Shown here: one piece after another, positions 8,519-16,887 of the stretch
How positions within the stretch are numbered: the stretch's first letter is position 1
Layout of the letters: the number at the start of each line of letters is the position of its first letter
Assembly (NCBI RefSeq): GCF_001673405.1
Contig: NZ_LZLV01000160.1
Span: 1 to 37,051, forward strand
Direction of reading: 5' to 3'
From: Mycobacterium sp. 1245111.1
GTDB taxonomy: Bacteria > Actinomycetota > Actinomycetes > Mycobacteriales > Mycobacteriaceae
DNA: 37,051 bases
Position numbers and translations under genes: made by a program
The notes under the pieces: model-generated
The model's database searches: none
What the model was told of the DNA's origin: nothing
Seen by the model: the letters and a program-made list of their open reading frames with translations, nothing else

Positions 8519-9564
8519 CGATGTTCGCACCGGTGACGCCGCCGGATACGGCAGCCGCGGCGGCCGCCCGCGCCCGCCAGGACACCCTGACCAAACCGCG
8601 CGGCGCGTTGGGCCGCCTGGAGGATCTGTCGGTCTGGGTGTCGTCGTGCCAAGGGCAATGTCCCCCAAGGCAATTCGAGCGCGCCAGGGTTGTGGTGTTC
8701 GCAGGTGACCACGGCGTGGCCCGATCCGGTGTGTCGGCGTACCCCCCGGAAGTCACCGCGCAGATGGTCGCCAACATGGCGGCCGGAGGCGCGGCGATCA
8801 ACGTGGTGGCCGACATCGCCGGAGCGACCGTTCGGGTCGTCGACCTCGCCGTGGACGCCGACCCGCTATCCCCCCAGATCGGTGCCCACAAAATCCGGCG
8901 CGGCAGCGGTGACATCGCCACCGAGGATGCGCTTACCGAGCAGGAGACGCGCGACGCGATCGATGCCGGCCGCCAGATTGCCGATCAGGAAGTCGACGAG
9001 GGTGCCGACCTACTGATCGCGGGCGACATGGGGATCGGAAATACCACTGCGGCAACGGTTCTGGTTGCGGCGCTGACGGGCGTCGAGCCGGTCGCCGCGG
9101 TCGGCTACGGGACCGGGATAGACGATGCGGGATGGGCTCGCAAAACTGCGGCGGTGCGCGATGCGCTGTACCGCGCCGAGCACGTGTTGGCCAACCCGGT
9201 CGCCACCCTGCAATGTTGCGGCGGAGCCGATTTGGCGGGTATTGCCGGCTTCTGCGCGCAGGCCGCGGTGCGGCGGACCCCGGTGCTGCTCGACGGCATG
9301 GTCGTGACGGCCGCCGCCTTGATCGCCGAGCAGTTGGCACCGGGCGCTCGGTTGTGGTGGCAGGCCGGTCACCGGTCGACCGAGCCAGCGCACGCGCTCG
9401 CCCTTGCTCGACTCGGATTGGATCCCATCATCGACTTGCGGATGCGACTCGGCGAAGGCAGCGGCGCCGCGGTGGCGTTGCCGGTGCTGCGGGCCGCCGT
9501 GGCCACCTGCGCGTCGATGGCCACGTTCGCCGACGCCGAAGTCACCGATCGATCTACGTCGTGA
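8515..9564 (+). CDS. cobT: Nicotinate-nucleotide:dimethylbenzimidazole phosphoribosyltransferase
   Basis: The 349-residue cytoplasmic enzyme makes alpha-ribazole phosphate, the lower-ligand precursor of cobalamin. Family motifs are present: VVVFAGDHGVARSGVSAYP in the N-terminal third, the GDMGIGNTT loop, and RLGEGSGAA, where Glu314 is the expected catalytic base. The open frame continues upstream, but the ATG at 8515 overlaps the cobU stop and gives the start MTMFAPVTPPD, which lines up with Rv2207. Its own TGA overlaps the cobS GTG (GTGA). The three genes look like one coupled operon. Confidence 0.95.
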   Translation: MTMFAPVTPPDTAAAAAARARQDTLTKPRGALGRLEDLSVWVSSCQGQCPPRQFERARVVVFAGDHGVARSGVSAYPPEVTAQMVANMAAGGAAINVVADIAGATVRVVDLAVDADPLSPQIGAHKIRRGSGDIATEDALTEQETRDAIDAGRQIADQEVDEGADLLIAGDMGIGNTTAATVLVAALTGVEPVAAVGYGTGIDDAGWARKTAAVRDALYRAEHVLANPVATLQCCGGADLAGIAGFCAQAAVRRTPVLLDGMVVTAAALIAEQLAPGARLWWQAGHRSTEPAHALALARLGLDPIIDLRMRLGEGSGAAVALPVLRAAVATCASMATFADAEVTDRSTS

Positions 9565-10298
9565 TCGGTTCACTGGCAATGGCTTTCGCGTTCGAAACCG
9601 TCATCCCGATGCCGTCTCGAGATCGACCATTCGGCCGTGGCGCGATGACCGCGCTGCCCGTGGTCGGCGCCGCCCTCGGCGTGTTGGTTGCCGCGGTGAC
9701 CTGGGCGGGGTGGTGGGCCTTCGGCACGTCCAGTCCGCTGGCCGGTGTGCTCGGGGTCGCCACGTTGCTGGCGGTAACCCGCGGCTTGCACATCGACGGC
9801 GCCGCCGACACCGCCGACGGCCTGGGCTGTTACGGGCCGCCCGAACGCGCGCTGGCGGTGATGCGCGACGGGTCGACCGGGCCTTTCGGCGTGGCCACCG
9901 TCGTGGTGGTGATCGTCGTTCAGGGACTGACGTTTTCGACGATTCACCCGGCCGGGATCGTGGCAGCGGTGTGCGCGGGCCGGGTGGCGGCGCTGGTGGC
10001 CTGCCGCCGGGGTATGCCCGCCGCGTCCGGGAGCATGCTGGGCGCCCGAGTCGTCGGGAGCCAGCCCACCGCGGTGGTGATCGCCTGGGTGGTCGCGCTT
10101 CTGACGGCGTCCGCGGCGGCGGGCCGACACATGTGGCACGGGCCGGTCGCGGTGCTGGCGGCCCTGATCGCGTCGATGATTCTGGTGCAACACTGCGTAC
10201 GGCGGTTTGGCGGCGTCAGTGGCGACGTGCTGGGCGCCGCAATCGAATTCACGACGACCGTCACCGCTGTGCTGCTGGCCGCGTTGGCGCGGCTCTAA
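9561..10298 (+). CDS. cobS: Adenosylcobinamide-GDP ribazoletransferase (cobalamin synthase)
   Basis: This 245-residue polytopic membrane enzyme joins adenosylcobinamide-GDP (the CobU product) to alpha-ribazole (from the CobT product) in the last steps of cobalamin synthesis. The acidic motif GLHIDGAADTADGLG, conserved in CobS and probably metal-binding, is followed by the family segment MRDGSTGPFG. The rest is mostly hydrophobic, with about six helices. The GTG at 9561 overlaps the cobT stop, and the product then begins like Rv2208. The stop is 46 bp before the RyR gene on the same strand, so read-through into the accessory genes is possible. Confidence 0.93.
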   Translation: MIGSLAMAFAFETVIPMPSRDRPFGRGAMTALPVVGAALGVLVAAVTWAGWWAFGTSSPLAGVLGVATLLAVTRGLHIDGAADTADGLGCYGPPERALAVMRDGSTGPFGVATVVVVIVVQGLTFSTIHPAGIVAAVCAGRVAALVACRRGMPAASGSMLGARVVGSQPTAVVIAWVVALLTASAAAGRHMWHGPVAVLAALIASMILVQHCVRRFGGVSGDVLGAAIEFTTTVTAVLLAALARL

Positions 10299-10313
10299 CC
10301 ACGACCTCGCGGT

Positions 10314-10319
10314 TAGAAT
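10314..10319 (+). promoter_or_regulatory. Candidate -10 hexamer for the RyR gene pair
   Basis: TAGAAT closely matches the mycobacterial -10 consensus and lies between cobS and the first RyR gene. A start site near 10327 would leave a short leader of about 18 bases containing the AAAGGGGG ribosome site. No good -35 is visible. Inference. Confidence 0.35.
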
Positions 10320-10344
10320 CGAGCCAGACCAAAGGGGGTCGACG

Positions 10345-10815
10345 TTGGCCAGTTCGGTGCCGATCGAGTCGGTGGCCCAGGCCATCCACGAGCGCTGGCG
10401 TCAGGACGCGATCGCCAAGGGTGATTCGGCGCCGCGATGGTGTGAACTCGACGAATCGCGCAAGGCATCGAGCCGCGACCAGGCCCGGCACATCCCCGTC
10501 CATCTGCGGGCGATCGGCTGCGTCATCGAGCCGTTAACAGACGGGCAAGCAACGGATTTCAGCTTCACCGAGAGCGAAGTCACGACACTCGCCGCCGCCG
10601 AACACGACCGATGGAACCGCGAACGCGCCGCCGACGGCTGGACGCTGGCCACCGAGAAGAACGTTGCCCTCAAGCAGACGCCGTATCTGCTGCCCTGGGA
10701 ACAGCTGAACGAGCGTTACCCGAACATCGCCGCAATGGATGCGATGTTCGTCAAGGCGCTGCCGGCGATCCTGGCGGCGGCGGGCCTGCAGATCGTCCGG
10801 ACCGCGGCCAGCTAG
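10345..10815 (+). CDS. Small soluble protein with two RyR-type repeats
   Basis: The 156-residue protein has no membrane segment. Residues 80-150 resemble the ryanodine-receptor RyR repeat (Pfam RyR): an AAAEHDRWNRERAADGW helix, then LLPWEQLNERYPNIAAMDA and a closing helix ending AILAAAGLQI. Residues 9-62 (IHERWRQ..., then PRWCELDESRKASSRDQARHI and HLRAIGCVI) repeat the same pattern, so I read it as a tandem pair. The start is a TTG at 10345, favoured by AAAGGGGG six bases upstream; a GTG at 10357 is an alternative. A larger RyR protein follows 94 bp downstream. The bacterial role of RyR repeats is largely unknown; I infer a ligand-sensing or protein-binding partner of that neighbour. Confidence 0.75.
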   Translation: MASSVPIESVAQAIHERWRQDAIAKGDSAPRWCELDESRKASSRDQARHIPVHLRAIGCVIEPLTDGQATDFSFTESEVTTLAAAEHDRWNRERAADGWTLATEKNVALKQTPYLLPWEQLNERYPNIAAMDAMFVKALPAILAAAGLQIVRTAAS

Positions 10816-10909
10816 CCACACCCCGATTCCATTGGGCGCGAATTCGACCCACGGGCGCACGGATTCGATGCGATCATCGTTACTGCGCCTCGAGCAGGGA
10901 GGGAGTCGG

Positions 10910-13285
10910 ATGCGACGCGGAGCCGCTTCTCGTTGGCTAGAAGTCGCGTTGCTGTTCCTGGCTTTGGCGATGATTGCGTGGCTGTCCGTGGTGGCCGCGG
11001 TGCACGGTGCGGACACCTGGCTGCCGACGCCGTTGAGATGGTTCGGCGGACCGGAATCGACGACGACGATCGCGATCGTGGTCACGGTGATCGTTGCGCT
11101 GTGCGTGCTGCGTTTCCGCGCACACAACGCCCGCGCATCGACCAACGTTCCGGTGGTCGTCGTGGCCGGACTTGCCGCAACCAGCGCGGTGTTGGGCGCC
11201 AGTTCGGTGTGGCATTGCAGCGATGCGACGCACCCCGCGTTCTTCCAGCCTCTGCTGTGGACCATCTCCATCGTCAAGGGCGGTGGCGGCGATTTCGCGT
11301 TGAGCAAAGGGACCTGCCCCACGACCACCCCGGACGCCCTATGGGTTGCCCGCCTCGCCGCGGACGGTGCGATCTTCACCGGTCTGGCCGGCGTGGTCAT
11401 CGCGCTGTTCCGATCTCAGGTGGATCGTCTCCGTGTCAGGCGTGCCCGTTCGGTGACCGCGGTCATAGGCGTGGATGACGAGAGCCGCTCCATGATCAAG
11501 GCGATCGCTACCACAAATCGGTCGAAGGCACTGGTTGTCATCACCAATGGCCCCGACGACCCAGGGGCACAGGAGGCCCGGCTGCACGGTGGACGGGTGC
11601 TGTCGATCGACCTCAGCGATCCCGAATCGTTGGCGGCACTTTCGCTGTGGCGCAGACTCGATCGGCTTTACCTACTGTCGCCCGATCCGCCGACCAATCA
11701 ACTGCGGCTCGATGTCATCACCCGCGCACTGACGAAAGTTGGTCACCGACAACGGCTTCCGCTTACTGTACGGGTCGATGACCCGTGGCAGGCCGAGGCA
11801 TGGCGCGCCGAGCAACTCGGCGGAACGGATACTCGATGGGCCGCCGACGCTGTCGGGCGCTACGAGGTCACCGCACGGTGGTTGCTCGAGAACATCATTT
11901 CGCTCGGCAGCATCGAGCGTGTTTTCGTCTGCGGCGCATCGGAGTTGACGCTCGCCCTATGTGCCGATATGACCCGTCGAAAGTTGGAAAGCGACTACTA
12001 CTCGGATCCAGAAGCCAACGCGTTGCCCGCCGTCAGCCTGGTCAGCGAGGAGGCCGACGAATACCTGCAGGACCACGAATTTCATCGCCGCCAGCTCGGA
12101 TTCGCTTCAGCGGGACCGATAGTCGACGCCTGCCCGCAGCAGCCGTCGATGTCGGCGTTGATGCGCCTGATCGGCGACCGCGGCGGGCCCAACAATGCCG
12201 TGATTTTCGTCGACGACCAATTGCACGGACCGTCGAACGCGCGGTCGACCGGCACGCGGTTGGCCGCGCGTTTTCCGACGATGCCCATTTACATCTGGGA
12301 TGCCGCGGCGCAGACGACGTCCGATCCGTTGCCCATCGTCGGGCGCCTGCGCACCTACCGCCTGGCCCTCGACATTCCAGAGGGGCAGGCGCAAGACGTC
12401 TGGGAACGCGCAGCGCGGCTGATTCACCAGCGCTATGTGTCTTCGCTCGAACCCGATCCGAACCCGCCCCCGGTACGGCTGCCGTGGCCCGAGCTGAATG
12501 ACTTTTACAAGGATTCAAATCGACGTCAGGTCGCCAACGCGCTGTGGATGGTCGAGAAGATCGCCGAGCACACATGGAACACCTGGGGCGACCCGCCGAC
12601 CCAGCTCGGGGTTGACGAGATGAACAAGTTATCGCCGTTGGAGAAGCTGGCGCACATGGGCTTTGACCACGATGCCGCGATGAAGATGGCCAAGGCCGAG
12701 CATGAGGATTGGTGTCGCTTCCTGCGCCACAACAAGTGGGAATACGACCCCGTCCGCGACGACGAACACCGCAAACACAACAAGCTGATTGCCTGGCCCT
12801 CCGACGATCCGGAAACTCAGACCGCTGCTGAAAAGGACGTCGTCAACGCCTCGGTAGCGAGTCTCGCGGCCACCCTGTGGAGCCTTCGCCAGCTCGGCTT
12901 TCGCTCACGCCCGGTGTGGCAGCGGTTCACTCGCGTCGGGACGGTCATCGCCGAGCAACAGAACGCACCGTGGACGTGGACATCGGACTCCGGCCACACC
13001 ATGCACGCCAATGCCGGGGATTGGCGTCTTCGGGCCGACGGTGAGACATGGTCGGTGCGCGACAAGGAATTTCGGGCCAGCTACAAGCACGTCGACGGCG
13101 ATCAGTGGCGAAGGCACGGAACCGTTTCGGCCCGTCCGGCACGGCCAGGCGAGATCATCGAGACGCTCGAAGGTCCCAACACCGCCGGCGACGGCGACTG
13201 GGTGGTCCGGGGCGAGAGCGGCGAGCAGTGGCCGGTCCCGGCCCAGGAATTCGCCGAGCGATATAAGGCCGAGGGAGACGGCTGA
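10910..13285 (+). CDS. Four-helix membrane protein with Rossmann-like (TrkA-N type), RyR and duplicated C-terminal domains
   Basis: The 791-residue protein begins at ATG 10910, behind a strong GGGAGGGAG site; an ATG at 10868 would add 14 residues. Four membrane helices lie at about 10-31, 52-67, 80-100 and 146-167. The loop between the last two holds two cysteines (C103, C136) and should be outside the cell by the positive-inside rule. Two Rossmann-like regions follow: about 180-290, RCK/TrkA-N-like with SVTAVIGVDDESRSM, and about 333-485 with IERVFVCGASELTLAL. Two RyR-type repeats (about 503-553 and 593-664) come next, then a duplicated module at about 672-791 with paired GDW...GE.W...F..Y patterns. 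No potassium-selectivity sequence is seen. A membrane-bound ligand sensor is plausible; function is unknown. It lies where H37Rv has Rv2209. Confidence 0.8.
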   Translation: MRRGAASRWLEVALLFLALAMIAWLSVVAAVHGADTWLPTPLRWFGGPESTTTIAIVVTVIVALCVLRFRAHNARASTNVPVVVVAGLAATSAVLGASSVWHCSDATHPAFFQPLLWTISIVKGGGGDFALSKGTCPTTTPDALWVARLAADGAIFTGLAGVVIALFRSQVDRLRVRRARSVTAVIGVDDESRSMIKAIATTNRSKALVVITNGPDDPGAQEARLHGGRVLSIDLSDPESLAALSLWRRLDRLYLLSPDPPTNQLRLDVITRALTKVGHRQRLPLTVRVDDPWQAEAWRAEQLGGTDTRWAADAVGRYEVTARWLLENIISLGSIERVFVCGASELTLALCADMTRRKLESDYYSDPEANALPAVSLVSEEADEYLQDHEFHRRQLGFASAGPIVDACPQQPSMSALMRLIGDRGGPNNAVIFVDDQLHGPSNARSTGTRLAARFPTMPIYIWDAAAQTTSDPLPIVGRLRTYRLALDIPEGQAQDVWERAARLIHQRYVSSLEPDPNPPPVRLPWPELNDFYKDSNRRQVANALWMVEKIAEHTWNTWGDPPTQLGVDEMNKLSPLEKLAHMGFDHDAAMKMAKAEHEDWCRFLRHNKWEYDPVRDDEHRKHNKLIAWPSDDPETQTAAEKDVVNASVASLAATLWSLRQLGFRSRPVWQRFTRVGTVIAEQQNAPWTWTSDSGHTMHANAGDWRLRADGETWSVRDKEFRASYKHVDGDQWRRHGTVSARPARPGEIIETLEGPNTAGDGDWVVRGESGEQWPVPAQEFAERYKAEGDG

Positions 13286-13291
13286 TCGCGC

Positions 13292-14394
<1,103 letters not shown>

Positions 14395-14398
<4 letters not shown>

Positions 14399-14463
14399 TT
14401 GCGCCGCTCCTCCTCACTGGCGGCGCTCATGCGACGCATGGTCGAGTCGCCGGCGCTGGTCAT
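14395..14463 (-). CDS. Small peptide frame within a MIRU-type repeat, coupled to ilvE
   Basis: A 22-codon frame starts at ATG 14463 and ends at a TGA that overlaps the ilvE ATG. The product begins MTSAGDS and ends SEEERRK, similar in layout to the peptides before gcvT (MTRAGDD...EEQRR). Its last third encodes the ilvE Shine-Dalgarno sequence. Whether the peptide itself matters, or only its translation, cannot be told from the sequence. Confidence 0.45.
14395..14463 (-). repeat. MIRU-type interspersed repeat between gcvT and ilvE
   Basis: The element has the hallmarks of mycobacterial interspersed repetitive units: an intercistronic position, a peptide frame with an ATG at one end, a GAGGAGGAG box near the other, and a stop overlapping the next gene's start. 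It is a diverged relative of the two identical 53-bp units before gcvT, with a longer middle part. Confidence 0.65.
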
Positions 14464-14485
14464 CAGGCGATTGTATAACCGGGCG

Positions 14486-15580
14486 CTAGCGAGTTTTCGC
14501 CTCGACAAAGGGCGGCTTGACCACTTCGCACTCGATGCCACGCCCGCGAACGTCGACGGTGACGTGCTGACCGTCCTCGATGCCGGCGTCGACGTCGATG
14601 AGCGCAAGCGCGATACCGATTTTCAACGTCGGGGAGAACGTGCCCGAAGTGGTGACGCCGACGACTTCGTCTCCGTCGAGCACGTTGAGGTCGGACCGAA
14701 GCACGCCGCGGCCGACTGCCTTCAGGCCACGCAGCAACCGCGGCGGGCCCGCCTCCTTCTCCGCCATCAGCGCGTCGCGGCCGAAGAACGCGTTCTTCTT
14801 CCAGCCGATCGCCCAGCCGCAGCGGGCCTGCAGCGGCGAGATGTCGGCCGAGAGTTCGTGACCGTGCAGGGGATACCCCATCTCGGTGCGCAGCGTGTCT
14901 CGTGCGCCGAGACCGGCCAGCTGCCCGTCGGCGCGCTTGACCGCGTCGAGCAACGCATCGAACACCGCCCCTGCTGAGTCCCACGGCGGCAACAACTCGT
15001 AGCCGTGCTCGCCGGTGTAGCCGCTGCGGCATACCCGAACCGGTACGCCGGCCAAATCGGCGTCGGCGTAGCCCATGTAGTCCATCTCGGTGGGTAATCC
15101 GAGTCCGCTGAGCACCTCCGGCGACCGCGGTCCCTGCACGGCCAGAACGGCGTAGGACCGATGCTCGTCGGTGATGGTGATTCCTTCAGGCACAGCATCT
15201 TTCAATGCAGCCACGACGGCGGCGGTGTTGGCGGCGTTGGGCACCAGGAATATCTCGTCGGACGAAACGTAATAGGCGATCAGATCGTCGATGACGCCAC
15301 CGGATTCGTTGCAGCACAACGTGTATTGGGCCTTGCCCGGCTGGATCCGGTTGAGGTCGTTGGTCAGCGCAGAGTTGACGAATTCCGCCGCCCCGGGACC
15401 CTTGACCAGCGCCTTTCCCAGGTGGCTGACGTCGAACAGGCCGACGGCGTTACGGGTCGCGGTGTGCTCGGCGACGGTACCGGCGTACGACACGGGCATC
15501 AGCCATCCGCCGAACTCGGCGAAGCTCGCGCCCTCTTCGCGGTGGCGGTCCTCCAGCGGTCCCTGCAGCAGTTCGGTCAT
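14486..15580 (-). CDS. gcvT: Aminomethyltransferase (glycine cleavage T protein)
   Basis: The 364-residue protein takes the aminomethyl group from the lipoylated H protein and transfers its carbon to tetrahydrofolate, releasing ammonia. Family features are FAEFGGWLMPVSYAG, GLFDVSHLGK, the folate-site region with GYTGEHGYEL, and the C-terminal GVTTSGTFSPTL. It corresponds to Rv2211c. The gene is preceded by two tandem MIRU-type units; its ATG overlaps the stop of the second peptide frame, and the GGGGAGGAG ribosome site lies inside that unit. It precedes ilvE with 87 bp between. Dependence on lipoylation links it to lipA and lipB in this window. Confidence 0.96.
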   Translation of the reverse strand: MTELLQGPLEDRHREEGASFAEFGGWLMPVSYAGTVAEHTATRNAVGLFDVSHLGKALVKGPGAAEFVNSALTNDLNRIQPGKAQYTLCCNESGGVIDDLIAYYVSSDEIFLVPNAANTAAVVAALKDAVPEGITITDEHRSYAVLAVQGPRSPEVLSGLGLPTEMDYMGYADADLAGVPVRVCRSGYTGEHGYELLPPWDSAGAVFDALLDAVKRADGQLAGLGARDTLRTEMGYPLHGHELSADISPLQARCGWAIGWKKNAFFGRDALMAEKEAGPPRLLRGLKAVGRGVLRSDLNVLDGDEVVGVTTSGTFSPTLKIGIALALIDVDAGIEDGQHVTVDVRGRGIECEVVKPPFVEAKTR

Positions 15581-15633
15581 CGGCGCTGCTCCTCCCCATC
15601 GCTTCGCTCTGGATCGTCACCAGCGCGGGTCAT
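15577..15633 (-). CDS. MIRU-encoded 18-residue peptide, second copy, coupled to gcvT
   Basis: The frame runs ATG 15633 to TGA 15577-15579 and encodes MTRAGDDPERSDGEEQRR. Its start overlaps the stop of the upstream identical frame, and its stop overlaps the gcvT ATG (both ATGA). A GGGGAGGAG site in the previous unit can serve its start. It would deliver terminating ribosomes to gcvT. Expression is inferred. Confidence 0.45.
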   Translation of the reverse strand: MTRAGDDPERSDGEEQRR

Positions 15634-15686
15634 CGGCGCTGCTCCTCCCCATCGCTTCGCTCTGGATCGTCACCAGCGCGGGTCAT
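15630..15686 (-). CDS. MIRU-encoded 18-residue peptide, first copy
   Basis: This frame, from ATG 15686 to TGA 15630-15632, encodes the same 18 residues as the next copy. No Shine-Dalgarno sequence precedes it. A TAGGGT -10 candidate nine bases upstream would make its mRNA leaderless or nearly so. Confidence 0.4.
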   Translation of the reverse strand: MTRAGDDPERSDGEEQRR

Positions 15687-15695
15687 AGACATTTC

Positions 15696-15701
15696 ACCCT
15701 A
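15696..15701 (-). promoter_or_regulatory. Candidate -10 hexamer for gcvT-ilvE
   Basis: Read on the minus strand, TAGGGT fits TANNNT and ends nine bases before the first MIRU peptide ATG. The same hexamer occurs before pepB. No convincing -35 was found. Confidence 0.35.
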
Positions 15702-15731
15702 ATGTGGGCCACGGCTGGCAGACTTGACCAG

Positions 15732-16844
15732 GTGGTCGATTCGCAGGACTTCGACGCGATGCTGGCTGCGGGGATTGATGACCCACGCTCGCGAGCCGGA
15801 CTGCTCGAGTACCTGGTGGGACTTGGTTTCACCGTAGAGGAGATGGCCGACGCCGAACGCCACGGCCGCCTGTTCGGGCTGGCCGGCGACGCTCTGCTGC
15901 GCTCTGGTGCGCAGACGTACAGCTTGCGCACCGCGGCCGATTCGATTGACGTGCCGCTGGCCGATGTCGAGCACGCCTGGGCCATCCTCGGCCTGACGGT
16001 CGAAAACTCGGACACCTTGGCGCTGAGCCAAGCCGACGTCGACGCCCTGGCGACCTGGGTTGCGTTGCGAGCGCAGATGGGCCAAGCGGCCGCGGACGGT
16101 TTCATGCGGGTGCTCGGATCGAGCGTCGCGCGGCTGGCCGAGGCGATCTCGTCGATGATTCGGGCGAACTCGCCCAAGCTCTGGCTCGGCCACAGCGGCG
16201 ACGAGCTCACCACCGCGGTGGCCTACCGCGAGGCGGCTCAGTTCGTCCCGCGCATCGGGGCGATGATCGATGCAGTCCATCGCCACCATCTGGTCAGTAC
16301 CCGCACGTTCATCGAAAGCGTGGAGCGGGGCCCGTCGGTCAGCGTGCTGTGCGGCGTGGGGTTCGCGGATCTGTCGGGATTCACGGCCCTGACGCAGACA
16401 CTGGCGCCGGCCGAGTTGTCCGAGATGCTGACCGAGTTCGGAGCGACCGTCAGCGACGTGGTGCACGCCGACGGCGGCCGGGTGGTGAAGTTCCTCGGCG
16501 ACGCGGTGATGTGGGTCAGCCCGAGACCGGACCGGCTGGCCATCGTTGCGCTCGACCTCGTCCACCACGCGCGGGCGCAGGAGGCCGGCCTGCAGGTCAG
16601 GGCGGGCCTGGGTTATGGGCCGATCCTGACCCTGAGCGGCGATTACTTCGGGAACGCGGTCAACCTCGCCGCCCGGCTGGTCGCTGCGGCGGAGCCGGGA
16701 CAGGTGTTGGCCGCCAAGGAGGTCTACGAGCAATTGCCGGGTTGGCCCGTCGTCGTCCAAGAGCCCTTGCAACTCAAGGGTTTCGACGATCCCGTGATCG
16801 CCTACGAGCTGGGCCGCGCGGAGGCCGGCGCCGGCTCCACGTAG
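15732..16844 (+). CDS. Class III adenylate cyclase (Rv2212-like)
   Basis: The 370-residue cytoplasmic protein has an N-terminal autoregulatory region (about 1-200) and a C-terminal class III cyclase domain that makes cAMP from ATP. All canonical catalytic residues are visible: metal-binding D213 (FADLSGF) and D257 (KFLGD), adenine-specifying K253, and the transition-state pair N311 and R315 (VNLAARL). It matches Rv2212, a pH- and fatty-acid-responsive cyclase by published work as I recall. I chose GTG 15732 because the product then opens like Rv2212; an in-frame ATG at 15702 would add ten residues. It is divergent from gcvT. Confidence 0.93.
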   Translation: MVDSQDFDAMLAAGIDDPRSRAGLLEYLVGLGFTVEEMADAERHGRLFGLAGDALLRSGAQTYSLRTAADSIDVPLADVEHAWAILGLTVENSDTLALSQADVDALATWVALRAQMGQAAADGFMRVLGSSVARLAEAISSMIRANSPKLWLGHSGDELTTAVAYREAAQFVPRIGAMIDAVHRHHLVSTRTFIESVERGPSVSVLCGVGFADLSGFTALTQTLAPAELSEMLTEFGATVSDVVHADGGRVVKFLGDAVMWVSPRPDRLAIVALDLVHHARAQEAGLQVRAGLGYGPILTLSGDYFGNAVNLAARLVAAAEPGQVLAAKEVYEQLPGWPVVVQEPLQLKGFDDPVIAYELGRAEAGAGST

Positions 16845-16873
16845 ACGGGCGGGCATCACGAATCCGAGGTCGT

Positions 16874-16879
16874 TAGGGT
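16874..16879 (+). promoter_or_regulatory. Candidate -10 hexamer for pepB
   Basis: TAGGGT ends eight bases before the pepB GTG, and no ribosome site lies between, so a leaderless transcript is likely. Spacing inference only. Confidence 0.45.
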
Positions 16880-16887
16880 TGATCTTC

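Larger units (their letters stand above)
15575..15686 (-). repeat. Tandem MIRU-type repeat, two exact 53-bp units plus a partial third
   Basis: Bases 15575-15627 and 15628-15680 are identical, and GGTCAT of a third copy follows at 15681-15686. On the minus strand each unit begins ATGACCCGCGCTGG and ends with GGGGAGGAGCAGCGCCG, directly before the next ATG. This matches the published description of MIRU elements: intercistronic repeats of tens of bp with small coupled reading frames. Such loci vary in copy number between strains. Confidence 0.8.
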
